Shown: positions 26,593-60,023, counted from the stretch's first letter. The stretch: DNA of 64,000 nt from Wuchereria bancrofti (GCA_005281725.1 SSBO01000012.1:6637177-6701176), one strand, 5' to 3'. Notes: generated by a model from the sequence alone, not told the origin. Numbers and translations: made by a program.

Positions 26593-27066
26593 TGGGATCG
26601 GATGATACAAGACGGTGCGCTGGAACAAGCCTTTTTTGGACGTCCATCCAAAAAGTTCTGCTATTCTGATCCATTCTGGTAAATCTTTTTACTGATTCAG
26701 TTCATTCATTCATGAATTTTTTTAAACCCGAAGTATGAGAAATTTTAGAGTGTGAGTGACCAAAGAACTACACCAAGATAAGAAAAATTGTGCTGTGGAA
26801 GGAAAATGCAATCGACTAGTGGTTGTTTTCAGTATCGACGATGCCCTATTGGTAGGTTGTCTTTTTGAGTTGTTGAATGGCTTTTTCGTTGCAAAAAAAT
26901 AGTTCATTTGTGAATAATATATTGTAGGAAGAAAAGGATACCTCTGAGTGTATTTGGTGAAGCAGAAACAACTGCACAGCTCACATACAGACATCGAATA
27001 TACGCCTGATTAGGCCCTTCGCCTCTCGCGTGTCGGTTCACTTAGTCTTCAGCGAAATCATTTGAT

Positions 27067-27078
27067 TTCACGCGTGAA
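27067..27078. promoter_or_regulatory. Palindrome made of PAX6 paired-domain core half-sites
   Basis: TTCACGCGTGAA is a perfect 12-base palindrome in a GC-richer island. TTCACGC is the core of the PAX6 paired-domain consensus, here present on both strands and overlapping. The surrounding bases fit the full consensus only partly, and binding is an inference. It is 9.6 kb upstream of the vab-3 paired-box exon. Confidence 0.25.
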
Positions 27079-30000
27079 CTGCCATCCTTTTCCTTTTCTC
27101 ACAAATATACACCATCAGTGACAGCAACGGGAGGAGCAGGAGTAGTAGTATCACCATCATCTTCAGCGTCATTCTTATTCTACCAGCTACTGCTTCCAAA
27201 AAGACAGAATCCGTTTATCTAGGTGTTTTGTCCAAGGTTTTCCAAAAGTTATGCAATCCAGCTTTCTTCTGAAATTGATGTTACCAGCTGATGACAAACT
27301 ATTTTTGCCATGATGTCATCTCTTTCTCAGTCCAACAATACACCTGAATTTTTGCTCAACTAAGAATACCACTGTCAGATCAATTCTATATTATTACATT
27401 AGAATAGAGAGATCAAAGCTGCATGAAATAATTTCATTATTAAACGCTAAATTCATATTTATTTTGAAATTTATAGAAAACTTCAAAACACTTCCATTTT
27501 TGCTACATATATATTTATTTATTCTTCATTTATTTACTTATTCATTTATTTATGAAAACACTTGCTCGTACACTTCTTTTATGCTTTAGAGCATTTTTCA
27601 AAAATTCTGTTTGTTTTGCAAATTAAACCTTGCGTAAGTTCAGAAAGCATCCTATCTTTTAAATGTAAAAATTTAAAAACTAAAATTAATTTGAAACGTT
27701 AGTAAACATCAATTTACGCAAACTTCAATTTCCCATCACTCGAAAAATCATTATTATGATGGGGATTACTCTTCTTGCTTCTACAGTTCTTTTTTATAAG
27801 GAATTATATTTAACTGTGCTATAAAGTTTCATATATCCACCATTATTTTGCAACTTGGAACAAAATGCTCCAAATTGTCTTAAAATATTTTTGCACTTGT
27901 TACCTCAAAATACTGTCAAAGGTCGCAACAAAAGCCATTTGTAATCACAGTGATATACTTTGGCAAATGCTGTTCTACATTTGCATTCTGTATCATATGT
28001 GTGTTACATTGGTGATACCATTACTTTCCTTATTTTCTCCTTTTGATTAATTCTGATTTGGACTTTCGATCACTTTTCGAACTGGTACTAAAAACCTCCT
28101 GCTCCATTTATCTTCAGCATTATCTAAGAAATTTCGAAATATGAAAGAATTATAACGTTTACTCATTGCAATAGAAGCAGCCTGTGAGTGGTAGGTATTA
28201 ACTGATGTCGAGAGACATTACCTTTGTTGTTCCATTTACTGCTTCAATCAGAGCTGTATTTTTATTATTCAAAAATGTGCAAGTACATCAATCTTCTTGA
28301 CAAGTAATCATTTCAATAAATTTAAATCGAATTATTTTTCTCATAAACTATGAAATAAGAATAGACTTAATAATGTAGCTATTGTATAGCCCAGGAGTTA
28401 ATAAAATGCTAAATAAAGTCTGATTGAGCATGGATTGATCTTTCTTACTGTATCTTTCAGGTGATTGGAAAGGAAGTGATTGAGTGTTGTAGTAACTACA
28501 GCAATTGCACAGGTTGTGGTTACTTCGATAACAGCAGCCTGTCGGTGTGGTGTTCAATCGATGTCTTATGTTGCTTTTACAACTGAACATGACCAAAACG
28601 TAATGCCGTGCAATCGAGGTGAGTATGCAATTGAAACCTTTTTTTCTTAACAAAAGGTTTTCCTCTCAGTACTTTTCATATTAAGTCTATTGAGCTTTAC
28701 GGTGTTCTGGAAAAAGGCATCTTCTGTATCCATTAAGGAGTAAGCACAATTTTTCGGTCTAAAAATTAGTCCTTTTCACCCAAGTTGCTTATTCTTTCCC
28801 AGTTCTAACTATAGTTAACATTTTTTAAACTTTTCTAAGCACGATTTCTTTCCCATCTTTTCTTTTATCAGATGAAAGTTTTTTACGGATATTTCGTCCC
28901 CCTCGAATCAGAGGTATGTTGAAAACTTCATATCACCCTTATCTCTCAGAAGAAGATTTCCCAATATAAAACTAAAAAAATTGATTACTATATTCTGTAA
29001 GCTAGAATGTTATTCGATTTATTTTGCACTCAAATTGTATCTACTATTAGAAAAAGAAAAAACCTAGAAATTTTGAATTTCAATGTTGCGTTTAAAATAT
29101 CCGCAATGTCATTAAGCTTAGAAAGACAGATTACATTATCCATTTATTACTCTGTTCTTGTCCTGTAAGTCTTTTCTTAAGAATGACTCAATCAGCTAAT
29201 TGGTAAAGTCTTCAAATTATTTCCACGTATAAATATGGGAGGGTGCATGATACAAAGAGAGAGTCAACTTCTTCATCTGCATTATTTAAACTAGGTGTCA
29301 GTCACAGCATCACAGAATTAATTTAATTTTGATATTCTCTCGGGGATTCATCTCACCTTCTATTCATTCTTTTTCCTTTCATTAAATGACATTCACGGTA
29401 CTAAAAACATTTATAGAATTTAAATTTACAGCAAAGCAAAATTTCAAGTCGAAATTTGAAAAATTACTCAAAAAGATGTATAATCCTTCTTTCATATGAT
29501 TAAAGATACTAATTTTGACTTTTCAACAACCCATAAATGAATATCCCATATTGAAAAACTTTTAATTCGATCACCATTAATGATTCTAGCTTTATCAGAA
29601 GCTATTTTAAATTTAAATGGAAAGTCGTCAACAATACAATTTGTTTCTTGAATTGCTACTCTTTTGAATTACTCTTAAAGTGGTTACACAGGAAATCAGT
29701 GTTAGTATTTGTAACATATACTTACCGCACAATAGATGCTGAGTTTCTTAGAAATTTTTGATCTAAAAATTATGAGTATTATCTATTTAAATTTAAGCGA
29801 GATAACACTCTCTCGCAAGACATATTAAATATCGACGTTTACCCCGGATAATCATAGATTTAGATTAGATAGGTTCACTGGATATAATAAGTAGTAATAA
29901 TTGTTCTTTCTATCTTATTCACACTGTTTTCTTCTATTCATCCCTTCTTTTGTCATATTGTTACAGCTAATAATTTTGTTTTCGGATTTTTTTAACATAA

Positions 30001-32702
30001 CGACCTTCATTTGGAAGCATTCTTGATTTATGACGGCTCATTTGATTGAGCTTATTTCATTATGAAAAGCCGTATAATTATGAAAAATTGAAGCATCATG
30101 GCACCAGACTTTATTTTTTCTTTTTTTTTTTGCGCTCTGAGTGAATTTACAAATGCATGGCATCCTTTTGATTTTCAGCTTCAAGAAAAAAGCTTTTGCA
30201 CAGAATTTGTTTAATGACTTTTCCCTCTTTCTCTTTCTTTTATTTCTATCTATACGCCAATTCAAAATTTTAGATACAACAGCAAAATGATAAAAAGTAG
30301 TTGAAACTTGAGGACGAATTTTTCCAGACAAGGAAAAGGTAATGAATGATTTGAGAATTTTTGAGAGGTTTTCTTTTTGTGAAAATCGAATATTTGACAA
30401 AGACCGTTACGAATGAAAAATTTAACGATGAACGGAAGTGGTAGGTTGTGTTCTAATAAGAACTATCCATGAACTGCATTGTTAGCAAATTGCGAATTGT
30501 CGTCCAAGAGTATTTTTGACTATTCACATAAATCACGAACCAGTTTTTGTTGATATTCAACAATATCTTAAATTTAAGTTGAATTGTACTTAATCCAAAT
30601 TTCTTTTAGAAACCTGATTCTACAGGTAGCTTTATCTCGATAGGATTAGAAAAATTGGTTCGACGTATAAATTAAAGAAATATATATATGAAATAAACTG
30701 ATGACAAACTTACATTTGCATAACCTTTATAAAACCAGAAAGCAAAGTTTTGTCCAACGAATGGAATGAGCCAATAAGATTCTACTTCAGGAAAAGGTTT
30801 TGGGACAAGTTTTCAATATTAAATATGAGTGTGCAATAGTATGAATATAAATAATTTTTTGCTTCAATCTTTAAAAAGAGGCCGAATCTTAAAATTGTCT
30901 GGCATAGATATAAAATAAAAAAATATAAATCCATTTGCCAAATCCAAGTCGATTATATTAATTTAATCTCTCAGATGCTTGCAAATTAACCAAATTCATA
31001 AATTTTATTTCGTTGCACTTAAAATTTGCCATCAGTCGTTTTTTTTCTCTTCATAAGTCATCATATTAAACAAAAATTTGATTCGAAGAGTAGGTAGCCA
31101 GTCATGTGCCACATTCGAAGTTTCTTGTTTGCATTTAAAATAACTAGCCTCACCTATAATTTTCACTCTACTTCATCATTTTACTCTTTCTGTCTGATTC
31201 TATCAATGTTGATCTATATATGATCTATCAATGTTGAAATTTTTATCAGGTGTTCATCATGAGACTTGAAATTTCATTTGACAGGGAGATATGCTGCATT
31301 TTGGTATATTTTGCTAGAACTAATTGATTGACCGACTGGTTGAATTGAAAAGTGATGAGAGACAGTGGTAGTAGTTTCGATATGTACTGCAAATGTGAGA
31401 AAATGATGAATGGTCGTTGTAGCTGATCATACGGTTGTTACTAACTGTTGTTCCTCCTCATCTTCGAACCGGCTAATTTTCCAGTTTTTACCCTGAAATT
31501 TACGACGATAACAATGATTTTTGTGACACGGGAAAGAATTGACGATAGTAAACGAGTTTGCCCTTCTGGCATTAAGTGATAGCCAGCGCATTGGAGACAC
31601 TCTGACAACGAATCACCTAATATCGTTTGCTACCGCTTTGTTAGAGGTCGAAGCAACTCATTCAAATAAAAAAAAAAAAAAATCATAAATTTGTACAGAG
31701 AAACTCAGAAGGTTTTTATAAGTGCTTTACTTTCTACTTAGCACAACTTTTTGCACGCAACATATGCTGAATTGAAAACGTGCTGTTCTTCATTTCCATC
31801 ATCAAATCAAGGTGAATCTCTTCTAAAAAGTTATAAGACTTTTAACAACTAAACTTAAAATGGTCCACGTGGAAAGATGTAAGCAGTTTTGTTTATCGCA
31901 TTGTTAACACATTTCATCGATGGATTTAAGCATAATGCTATAACACATCATTGCCAGTCTGACAAGTGGTATCATAGAACCACACAATTACTTCAGGATA
32001 AATAATTCTAGCTCAATGAGCTGCCACATCTCAGTAATATCGAATTAATTCAACTAAACTCGGTCTATTTTGGTGATTCTATAATAGAAAGAAACAAACG
32101 GATATAGGTAGATCATGTTTGATTACTGTATGATGATGTTGAAGGTGTGAAATAGGACTGAATTGAATTGTGTGGATTGTAGTGGCCCATTATGAAGCAT
32201 GATATGTAAATAATGGGGAGAGTATCTGGATAGAATTTGAGTTTGAAAGGTATGTCGGTGAGGTGAAAGATAAGGGGAGATACGGCTCAAATGAGAAGAA
32301 AGGCCATTATGATGATTGAGCTGAGCTCCCTTTCAGTAATAGGTTAGATATTTCACTGAAAATAGACCACTGGTGATAATAGATATCCAATACTACCAGA
32401 CAAGGACAGAGCCCTAAAATTAAATGCTTCCTTGGCCTAGGACTCCTTCTTTAATACTTTCCAAAATTGTACTTCCCCAACTCAATTATTCTACTTTATT
32501 TGCGCATTACTTCTTCAAGCATAAGTCTCTATTCTCAACATCCGGAATTCCAAACATTTTTATGGTAGTGAATAGAGTTGCGTAATAAAAATTACAAATG
32601 CGAGAAACAGTTATTGCAATTCTCTTAAAGTACAGTAGATGGTTAAAATTATGTTGAAAATTATCGTTATTGCGTGACTTATATAATGAAATAAGAAAAA
32701 AT

Positions 32703-33089
32703 AAGCTTCATCGAGAAATTCGTAATTTTCTTGACAAGCTACTACAAGTTAATCAATTACCATGATTGACTGAAATAATTAATCTTAGGTGACAAAATTT
32801 AGATTGAGTTATTGAAATATTTTTTTTGAAATATTTTTTTTTTTCAATAACATAGCCAATCTCGATTAATTATTTCAGTTCGGTTTATTACTATGGCAAA
32901 ATATCCATCAATTATTCAAACTGATATCTAGTTAGGAATTTCTTAAGGATGGCAAATGTCCGTGTTCGGTACTCAATCAGCAATGTAAAAACTTGAAAGA
33001 ATAAAAGAAATTCATAATTTTCTTGAAAGCTACTACAAATTAATCAATTACCACGACTGACTGAAATAATTAATCGAGACTGGACTGTA
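32703..33089. repeat. MITE-like cluster of three related termini
   Basis: A unit of about 75 bases occurs at 32713-32785 and again, in the same direction, at 33004-33089. Both contain GACTGAAATAATTAATC and an upstream ACTACAA(G/A)TTAATCAATTACCA block. The same end occurs inverted at about 32855-32898. The outer end of the right copy reads, on the minus strand, TACAGTCCAGTCTCGATTAA. This matches the TA target plus CAGT...CTCGATTA style of Tc1/mariner/pogo-type terminal repeats. A smaller inverted pair, GTTATTGAAA and TTTCAATAAC, lies in the middle. No transposase frame is present, so this is a non-autonomous or nested remnant. Confidence 0.55.
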
Positions 33090-33671
33090 CTGATTAACTT
33101 TTGCATTGGACTTTTTCCAGGTACTGACACCGTCTGTCACTTTATTGTAATACATTACTGTTAAATTTTGCGGAGCTAAACACAAGGATCAATTAAAACA
33201 CGCTCATGCGCAAATAGAAGCACTTATTAACCGCTACCGTAATCCACTTAAGACAAACTGAACAGTCCTCTTGTATTTTTCCGAAAATTACTTGACTTTT
33301 GATAAGAAAGTCAGAAAATCTGATAGAAAGAAATCCACAGAGGTGTATTCTTATAGTCAGTCCAGCTAATTTTCGAAAATTTTTTTGCATTATAATAGTA
33401 GTGAAAATGGTAGGAAAAAGTAAGTGATTACTTAATGAAACTTCTATGAGAAAGTTTTTATTGAAATCAGATAAGATTTAAAGCTATTTTGAAGTTTTTT
33501 TTCGACCATGTAGCATAATTTTGGAACAGTGATTAAAATTCGATGCTAGTTTTCGAACTAAAGTAATTTATAGCTATTAGGACAATTACTCGGAAATTTC
33601 CATTCAGAAAAGTTTATGAAAATTTTTGTCACGTATGTATCCAATTTCAAGGTATGTTTATTTGCTATTTC

Positions 33672-33792
33672 TTTTGGAGTAAATAATTTTTCAGCTAGCT
33701 CTGTTTTTTTTCTTCAATCTTTTTTTAAAAAAAAAAAGATTTTGGAGTAACTAATTTTGTTCAGCTAGTTCTGTTTTTCAATCTTTTTAAAT
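33672..33792. repeat. Imperfect tandem duplication, about 55-60 bases
   Basis: Two similar blocks beginning TTTTGGAGTAA and containing TTCAGCTAG(C/T)TCTGTTTTT, then TTCAATCTTTTT, occur at 33672-33728 and 33740-33792, separated by an A-run. Confidence 0.8.
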
Positions 33793-36630
33793 TTAAAAAT
33801 AAGATGAAGTTAAAAGTTAAACTATTGTAGCACTGCAAGCATCTCAAGCTATGAACAAATTATGTAGTGAAGATATTTATGAATACTGACATTTATTTAT
33901 GTATACTTGCAGTAAATGATTGCATGATGAAAAATACTTCGTTTGTCCAATTTCTCGATGGAAACGGACAGTTAGCTCACCGGGAAATGATTGATGAGAG
34001 CTTCTAAGAGCGCGTACGATCTAGAAAGAGGACCCCCCACGGTTAAGCCAGATTCCATGGCGGCTACTGTTTTCAAACTAACCCATCATTGTTACCAAAC
34101 CATAAGGGCCATTTTATTTACTGTCTACTAAAAATTAATTAATAAAATGTAATGATATCCAATTTTAATTTTACTTAGTTTTTTCCTAATTTCATTTTTT
34201 GTTTAGAAATATAAATCTGATATTAAAATAGGCTTAGCGACTAATTAAAAGACTACATCACGGAACTGTTGTGTTTAATCAAAATTTTATCAATAGTGAT
34301 GATTACAGCTTAATTTTTATTTACAGCTGTTAATTTCATCAAATTTATCAAAACAGGATATGCTACTTGTTTGTTTCTTCAGCATCTGCACGCTATGATA
34401 GATAGTATGAACAGTTACTCACTAGGAGCGATTCATTATCTGTTTTTCGAAAAAGATTTATGATAATAGGCATCACAACTCCTTGTTTCATTTACTCCTT
34501 TACTAGGAACCGCTAGCTAACATTGCATTCTAGATTTGTTTTAACTCACTGAGAGTGATATCTTGCTATGCTTGAAAAATCAGGATGTCACCGCTCAGTC
34601 TTAAAGAATTTTTCTTGCAATACCAATTCGGATTATCAGAATTAATTAACAACTTGGAATTTTAATTCGTTCAATAAAGCTGACGACGCAAACGAAATCG
34701 GCCATGATTACTTCAGCTAATTTATCATTAGTCAAAATTTTTCCTATCCAAATATGTCAGTCAAAACATTTTAGATAAAGAACAAATAAATTTTGATATA
34801 AATGATCACGGTGGTTTTTTTCACTTTAAATTCATTTTGATATCAGTTAGTTACGAGAAATAAGAATATACTTTATTAACAGTATTTCAAAAATTTTAAT
34901 ATCACGATCACAATTAGTTAACAACATAGTCCACATTTATAAACCAGTTCTAATTAAACAATAAATTCGTTAAATACGTTTGTGAATTAATTGGAGCTCA
35001 ACGAGAAGATCAAAAAGATGAAACATATGGCAGATTGAACGAGCTGTTCGCTTCAGGGATTAGTCGTCCAAATCCTAAAATAATGCTAATTTTGTTCAGA
35101 GCGGTATCTCTATGCTTCCGGCAAGAAGCGCTCCTACTTCTTATCTTATTGTATACAATGCATTGATCTGGGGGTTTATACATACAACCGAAATTTTTGT
35201 CACCTGTACCTTAAAAAAGTTTTTATTTTTGAAATTTGCATTTCGGGTACTCATATACCCGGTTCTAATTTTTGTCCCGTCTTTTATATGATATTGAAAC
35301 TTTTTCAAGATGCAGTAATGAAAATTACACTAGTTTTAAGACATTAATGAAAAGACGAGTTAAAATTTCAATTTCATGAAATTAAAAATGTTTCAGGACT
35401 CAGATTAGCATGTTTGAACAATCAAAGAAGTATAAATATTTGAAAGTAAATTTAATGGGATTAATTTCTCTGTGTGTTCATTTATTTTTTATTGAGTTAA
35501 TTTCAAGTGAGTAGAAAAAAAATAATTTGAGATAATAATCAACGAAATAGATTGTATAGAGAATAATATAAAAGGAATGCGAAGAAGTGGCAGTGACCCG
35601 TTAAAGTTAATCCCATTTAGTGCGATGAAAGTATACAGTGTTACCTTGATGTCTTCTCCCACATTATTATTGTACAGCATCAATGTATTTGTTGTGGTGG
35701 AATAATTAATAGTTCTGAAAGGTATTTTTTGACAATGAATTATCTCATAATTAATCAAAATTTGCTGCAAGGAAAATGAGTAAACTAATATCTTCCAGAA
35801 CTAAAATTAGTGAAAGTAGTGAAAATAAATTGCAATAAATGATCCTTTTTGTCATATTTAATCTTCATGCTGCATGATTAAAGTGACACATTACACTTAG
35901 AAAGTAGTGGTAATGATACATTTTCAACATTTCCGGAACATGTCCGAAGTATAGTTAGTGGTATATTAGTTTATATCTTTGCAGACAAATTTGAAAATGA
36001 ATATCTGAAATTTCTTGAAAGCAGTATGATTGGCAAGGATAAGACAATATTATAGTTTAATTCATTCTAAATGGTCAGTCAGACAACAATTTAGTAAGCA
36101 ACATGTAGAAATTTGCCTTAAAATTTTTGCTTTATTTGCAAATTAATATAAAAAAATAAAGGCATCTGTATTTTGGGAGATAATAAAAATGTGAGCTTCC
36201 TTCTTCAAGAAATTGCGATAATCACAGTTATATTTCACGATTAATTTTTTTTTCTACGCAATTTATATAGTCTATCTAAATTTGAAGAATCAGTATTTTT
36301 CAACTTAATTTCAACAAAAAAAAACTGCGCTTTCACATATTTTATGCGAAGGGATGGAAGAAAAAATGTACTCACTTATTTGTTAACACTTACAGTTATA
36401 TAAACAATGGAATTGATTAGCATTGCATATTTGTGAATCTGTTTAGTAATTCGTTTATGAAATGATAAATTGTCGATCTATAAATGAAATAATAAATATT
36501 TAACTTTCCCCCTTCAATTGTAGTAGTTTTAGATAGTTACTCATCATTTATTCCTTTTTTAAGCTTTCAGCACTGAAATAAAGTTTCAAAAGTTTAAACA
36601 AATAGATTACTACTAAATACTAGATTTTAT

Positions 36631-56357
<19,727 letters not shown>

Positions 56358-56386
56358 AACGGTTGCGATATTCATCCTAGGTTTTG

Positions 56387-56392
56387 AATAAA
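56387..56392 (+). other. Probable poly(A) signal of vab-3
   Basis: AATAAA, 30 bases after the TAA stop. Short 3' UTRs are common in nematodes. Other candidates further downstream cannot be excluded. Confidence 0.5.
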
Positions 56393-58280
56393 TGGATCGA
56401 GTAATTTTTCGCTTTATTTCATTAAGAGTTCGTGTCTTAATGAACTTTATTCCTATACTAGGTTTAAATTGTTTTCAGTTGTATAAATTTGTGTTTATAG
56501 CTAAAAAAATCATTAATGCGTTAGATTTTTGTGAGGAAAGTCGATTTGATTTTGCTATTTTTAACCAAATATATTCCAAGGAAGGTGCTGTTTAACATCT
56601 TTGGCAAACAGTCTAAGGCTTTCAACAATCAAAAATGAACTGAGGTGACAGAATGATATCAGAAGCAGTTTTATTTCTCCTTTTACACTTCAGAAACTTA
56701 TTGACTGACCAATTTTTTTTATACTTGCGGATTATTTGTAGTTTTATTTTTCTTAAAATTTTCAAAAATATTATGATTTGCTGTCGATATTCAAGGACTG
56801 GGTGAAGAATTCTTCTAATACTTTACAAGTCTGATATATATTGAGACAAGTAAGTTATTTAACTTCTCCTATTTTTCCATAAGTTCGTAATTGAGTTTAT
56901 GCTAGCCCAATTATAGCTGCAGGTTTGTCTGTGTATATCATATATACAGGGTTGAGAGAAGTGGAGCTGGAATTGATGAATGCTGAATTTTTATTTTAAA
57001 AGACCATTCTCAGGCTATTAAATACTTTTTTTAATTCAAGTTTTAGATTCAATTCAAAAGAATGAAATATTGTAGAGGATTCAACAAAATTGCGTTGTCG
57101 AAAATGATTTTTCAGTAAATAATTTCTCTTATTGTGAATATGTAAAAAATATGGATGAGTTGACGAGTTTCAAGCGAGACAAAGCGTGAATTTTGCCATA
57201 ATGACCATGGTTTCCAGTGGTCACAACTGTTCAGCACTTACTTTTTTTCTGTTTGTTAATGACTCACTGTAGTGAAGCATGATTAAATGTTTCATTGTCT
57301 ATCATGTACTATATGGGTTGCAAGTTTTAATAACTTTATAAAATAATGTATAATTCTTTCAAGTCATTGTAGTTGTTAACTATGCTTAATTATATAAAAT
57401 TGTGTTACGAACACTGTAACGACTATTTTTATGGAACCAGTATAAAATAATCTTTGTCGCACACAAAATTTGGTTGAATAAACATTTCACTTTTTAAATT
57501 AAATTAATTAAGCAAAACTGAAATGCCATAGTATTTTAAGTGATTGTTTTTAGACCTAAATTTTCCAGAAAAACTCATGAGTTGTAAGGATTTCGTGTTG
57601 CTTTTGTATATGGAATAATCCTCTTTCCCAGCACATATTGGAAAAAATTCTATCTTTTGGTCATTATATTCATTAATTTACTATTAGATTTTACAAATCA
57701 TTTTTTTTCACCCGACGAAGATATATTCGGACATGCCGGATGCCGAAAAACGTACACATTTTGCTCTTTGTTTAAACCAAAACACTCATGTGCTAACATT
57801 TTATGCTTGTATATGAAATAATAGTTAGCATTCGTATAAGCTAGCATTCACTTATACTAGTATTTGTATAAAACTGGTATTTTACTGACAGTTAAGCAAA
57901 ATGAAAATATTGCAGATATGAAATATGAATATATTTCCAGCATAAATTTTTTGGATATAAGTTAAATTCTATTAAATCTTGTAACCATAATTAATTTCCA
58001 AGAATCCACAAACTTTGGTAGCTTAATATTGATTATCACCGAATAAGAGCTTCAAATAAATTTCAGAGAATAATCAACGCCTGAAACTTCATAAATTTAA
58101 GAAAATGCAGAACAGTTTATATGATAATTAAAAGACAAACAGAATTATTAATGGTAAGCACTAATTACATATCAAATGATAACATAACTAACAATACAAA
58201 AAATGAACGAATTACAAAAGAAAATCCGAGATCTACAAAGGATTTTTTGGCATCAATGTGTCATAATTTTCAATAAGTTA
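56393..58280. other. Intergenic stretch between convergent vab-3 and G-gamma genes
   Basis: No gene seen. AT-rich, with a few short open frames that match nothing and an imperfect duplication of TAGCATTC-containing sequence near 57825-57870. GCGTGAA, a paired-domain core on the minus strand, occurs near 57183. Confidence 0.5.
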
Positions 58281-58286
58281 TTTATT
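58281..58286 (-). other. Poly(A) hexamer overlapping the G-gamma stop codon
   Basis: On the minus strand the end of the gene reads CTATAATAAA. The AATAAA overlaps the last two bases of the TAA stop, which would allow a 3' UTR of only about 15-20 bases. Confidence 0.4.
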
Positions 58287-59289
58287 ATAGAATTTGACAT
58301 TTTGATTTTTCAGCCCAAGGATTGCATCGCTTATCAACGGGATTCACTAGCGGATCGTTCTCCTGTTGACCTTCGATATATCGCTTCATCCTGAAAATTG
58401 CATTACTGCAAGAATCACTGTGAATCGGACATGCCAAACTATTTACACATTTTCCTCCTACGATACTCAATCTGGATGTGATAGGAAAAGAATTTCCATT
58501 TTGTTTAACTATTTTAAGCGAAATGACAAAGTCTTCTACTTACTATGCTATCAGCAAGGTCAAATTTTTTCTCCTTGCAATAAATTTCATCACAATTAAA
58601 AAAGTTCTGTTCTAACGTTTAAGTTATTACTGTGACAAGGCTTGAAAGTAGAACTTGTTAGCCCAATAAATATTTATATAATTTGTCTACCCAGCACTTG
58701 CGAGAACATTTTGATTGAATTCCAAACATTTGACCATACATTACTAATTCAGTTGTGACAACATAAAACAATGAATACCACAAGCCATTTAGCAATTATA
58801 TTAAATGACTTGGAACGCATTCATATATATGTAGTATTTATGAGTGTATTCCAGGCATTTTAATACAGTTTTTAAATTAATATATATAATTACTTGGAAA
58901 AAAATACCACCAATAAAAGTCACTTTTCATACTGGAAATTTGACATGAAGATTTACTATAGTTTAGTTGCAGAACGAAATTAAACTTAAAGAAAAAAATA
59001 TTTCAAACTTTCCTCCAAATTTAGTAAATCGGAAATAATTTCCAAACTTTATATACGTCGATTAAGAGCAAAAATAGAGATCTGTATTCTAAGAAACCAT
59101 TAGTATCAGAATTTTGCAAAATTATCGAAGATAAATTAAGAATGAAGTAGAAAATGATTAGTCGTAAAAAGAAATCGAAAGTAGCCAATTCAAAACGAAC
59201 TCATTAGCTGACTGTGATACGGGTAATCTCTGAATGCTTAGCTGATGTCGTAAGCTTTCTACACTTCGCTGCATGTCGCACTTGTCCAT
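58285..59289 (-). CDS. gpc-2: Heterotrimeric G-protein gamma subunit (GPC-2-like)
   Basis: Gamma subunits pair with G-beta and anchor the dimer to membranes through a prenylated C-terminus. Two exons (minus strand): 59289-59201 and 58390-58285, phase 2, giving 64 residues, in the usual range for the family. Exon 1 encodes MDKCDMQRSVESLRHQL, the coiled-coil helix that binds G-beta, then LPVSQSAN. Exon 2 encodes RYIEGQQENDPLVNPVDK and NPWAEKSKCQIL: the DPLV.P and NP...K signature and a CAAX box (CQIL; final Leu favours geranylgeranylation). The 810-base intron has a good acceptor (TTTTCAG) but an unusual donor (GTTCGT). It is accepted because it alone gives correct phase and spacing. The start ATG is 35 bases after a strong TTTTCAG acceptor, suggesting a trans-spliced leader. 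Transcribed convergently with vab-3. The gpc-2 name is by resemblance; a gpc-1-type assignment is less likely. Confidence 0.9.
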
Positions 59290-59324
59290 CTCACTAAGAT
59301 ACTCCACAAAATGTTCGGTAGACT

Positions 59325-59331
59325 CTGAAAA
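59325..59331 (-). promoter_or_regulatory. Probable trans-splice acceptor of the G-gamma gene
   Basis: ATTTTCAG-type 3' splice site on the minus strand, 35 bases before the start codon. The frame is open through it only by chance and no upstream coding exon was found. This is the usual position of an SL1 addition site in nematodes; a 5'-UTR intron is the alternative. Confidence 0.5.
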
Positions 59332-59953
59332 TAAATATTTCATAGCATTTCTTTATTGAAGTTGTTTACTTTAAAGACGAGCAACAATATTCATGAGCAA
59401 AGAAAAATATCAGGGCTGTTGCACAAAATTGTAAATATTTGACAATATTTCTAAAGATTTCGTCCTAATTTGTAATTTGAAAGGATTTTTAAATGTCAGC
59501 AATAAAAAAAAATTAACTTTCTCTGAATCAAATTTACGTTTGAAGAATTTCAAACATAACCAATATAGTTATTTACTCGAATAAAACTTGTAAATGTTTG
59601 CATTATTCGCTTAAAACTAAAATTAGTGGTTTTCAAAAGAATCAACTTTCAAAGGAATCTTCTAATGCAGACTCAATGAAGAACTTGCATGTCGCGCTTC
59701 AAATCTCAGCACACGATGCGTGCGCATATAAAGAAATTACTGCACATTTTTGGAGCAAAATCGTATATTCGAAGCTTCAGCTATAGAGTAGTTCCTGGTT
59801 ACTTGATGGATTTTTAAATAACTTAACTCTTTAGTTCTTTAGTTATCAAAAATTGAATAATTCATAAATAAAAAAGTAAACAGGATGGTTGCAATGATGG
59901 CAATTTGATTTTAAATGCCTTATTCTAATTCTCAGCACGTAATAGTAATGAGT

Positions 59954-59954
59954 A

Positions 59955-60023
<69 letters not shown>

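Larger units (their letters stand above)
14306..36630. other. Long stretch upstream of vab-3 without a recognised gene
   Basis: About 22 kb. I find no frame with a family signature. It probably contains the promoter and any untranslated or short 5' coding exons of vab-3, which I could not place. Locally GC-richer islands occur near 15690-15870, 17630-17740, 26260-27200, 31440-31640 and 33960-34110; these are the best places to look for first exons or conserved regulatory DNA. Runs of AAC/AAT-like triplets occur at 17815-17870 and 18550-18600. Repeats and a palindrome are listed separately. Confidence 0.5.

Noticed and set aside
26434..26682. Overlapping frames on both strands rich in Tyr/Val or His/Thr
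   Set aside because: They are translations of the CA/ACATAC microsatellite.
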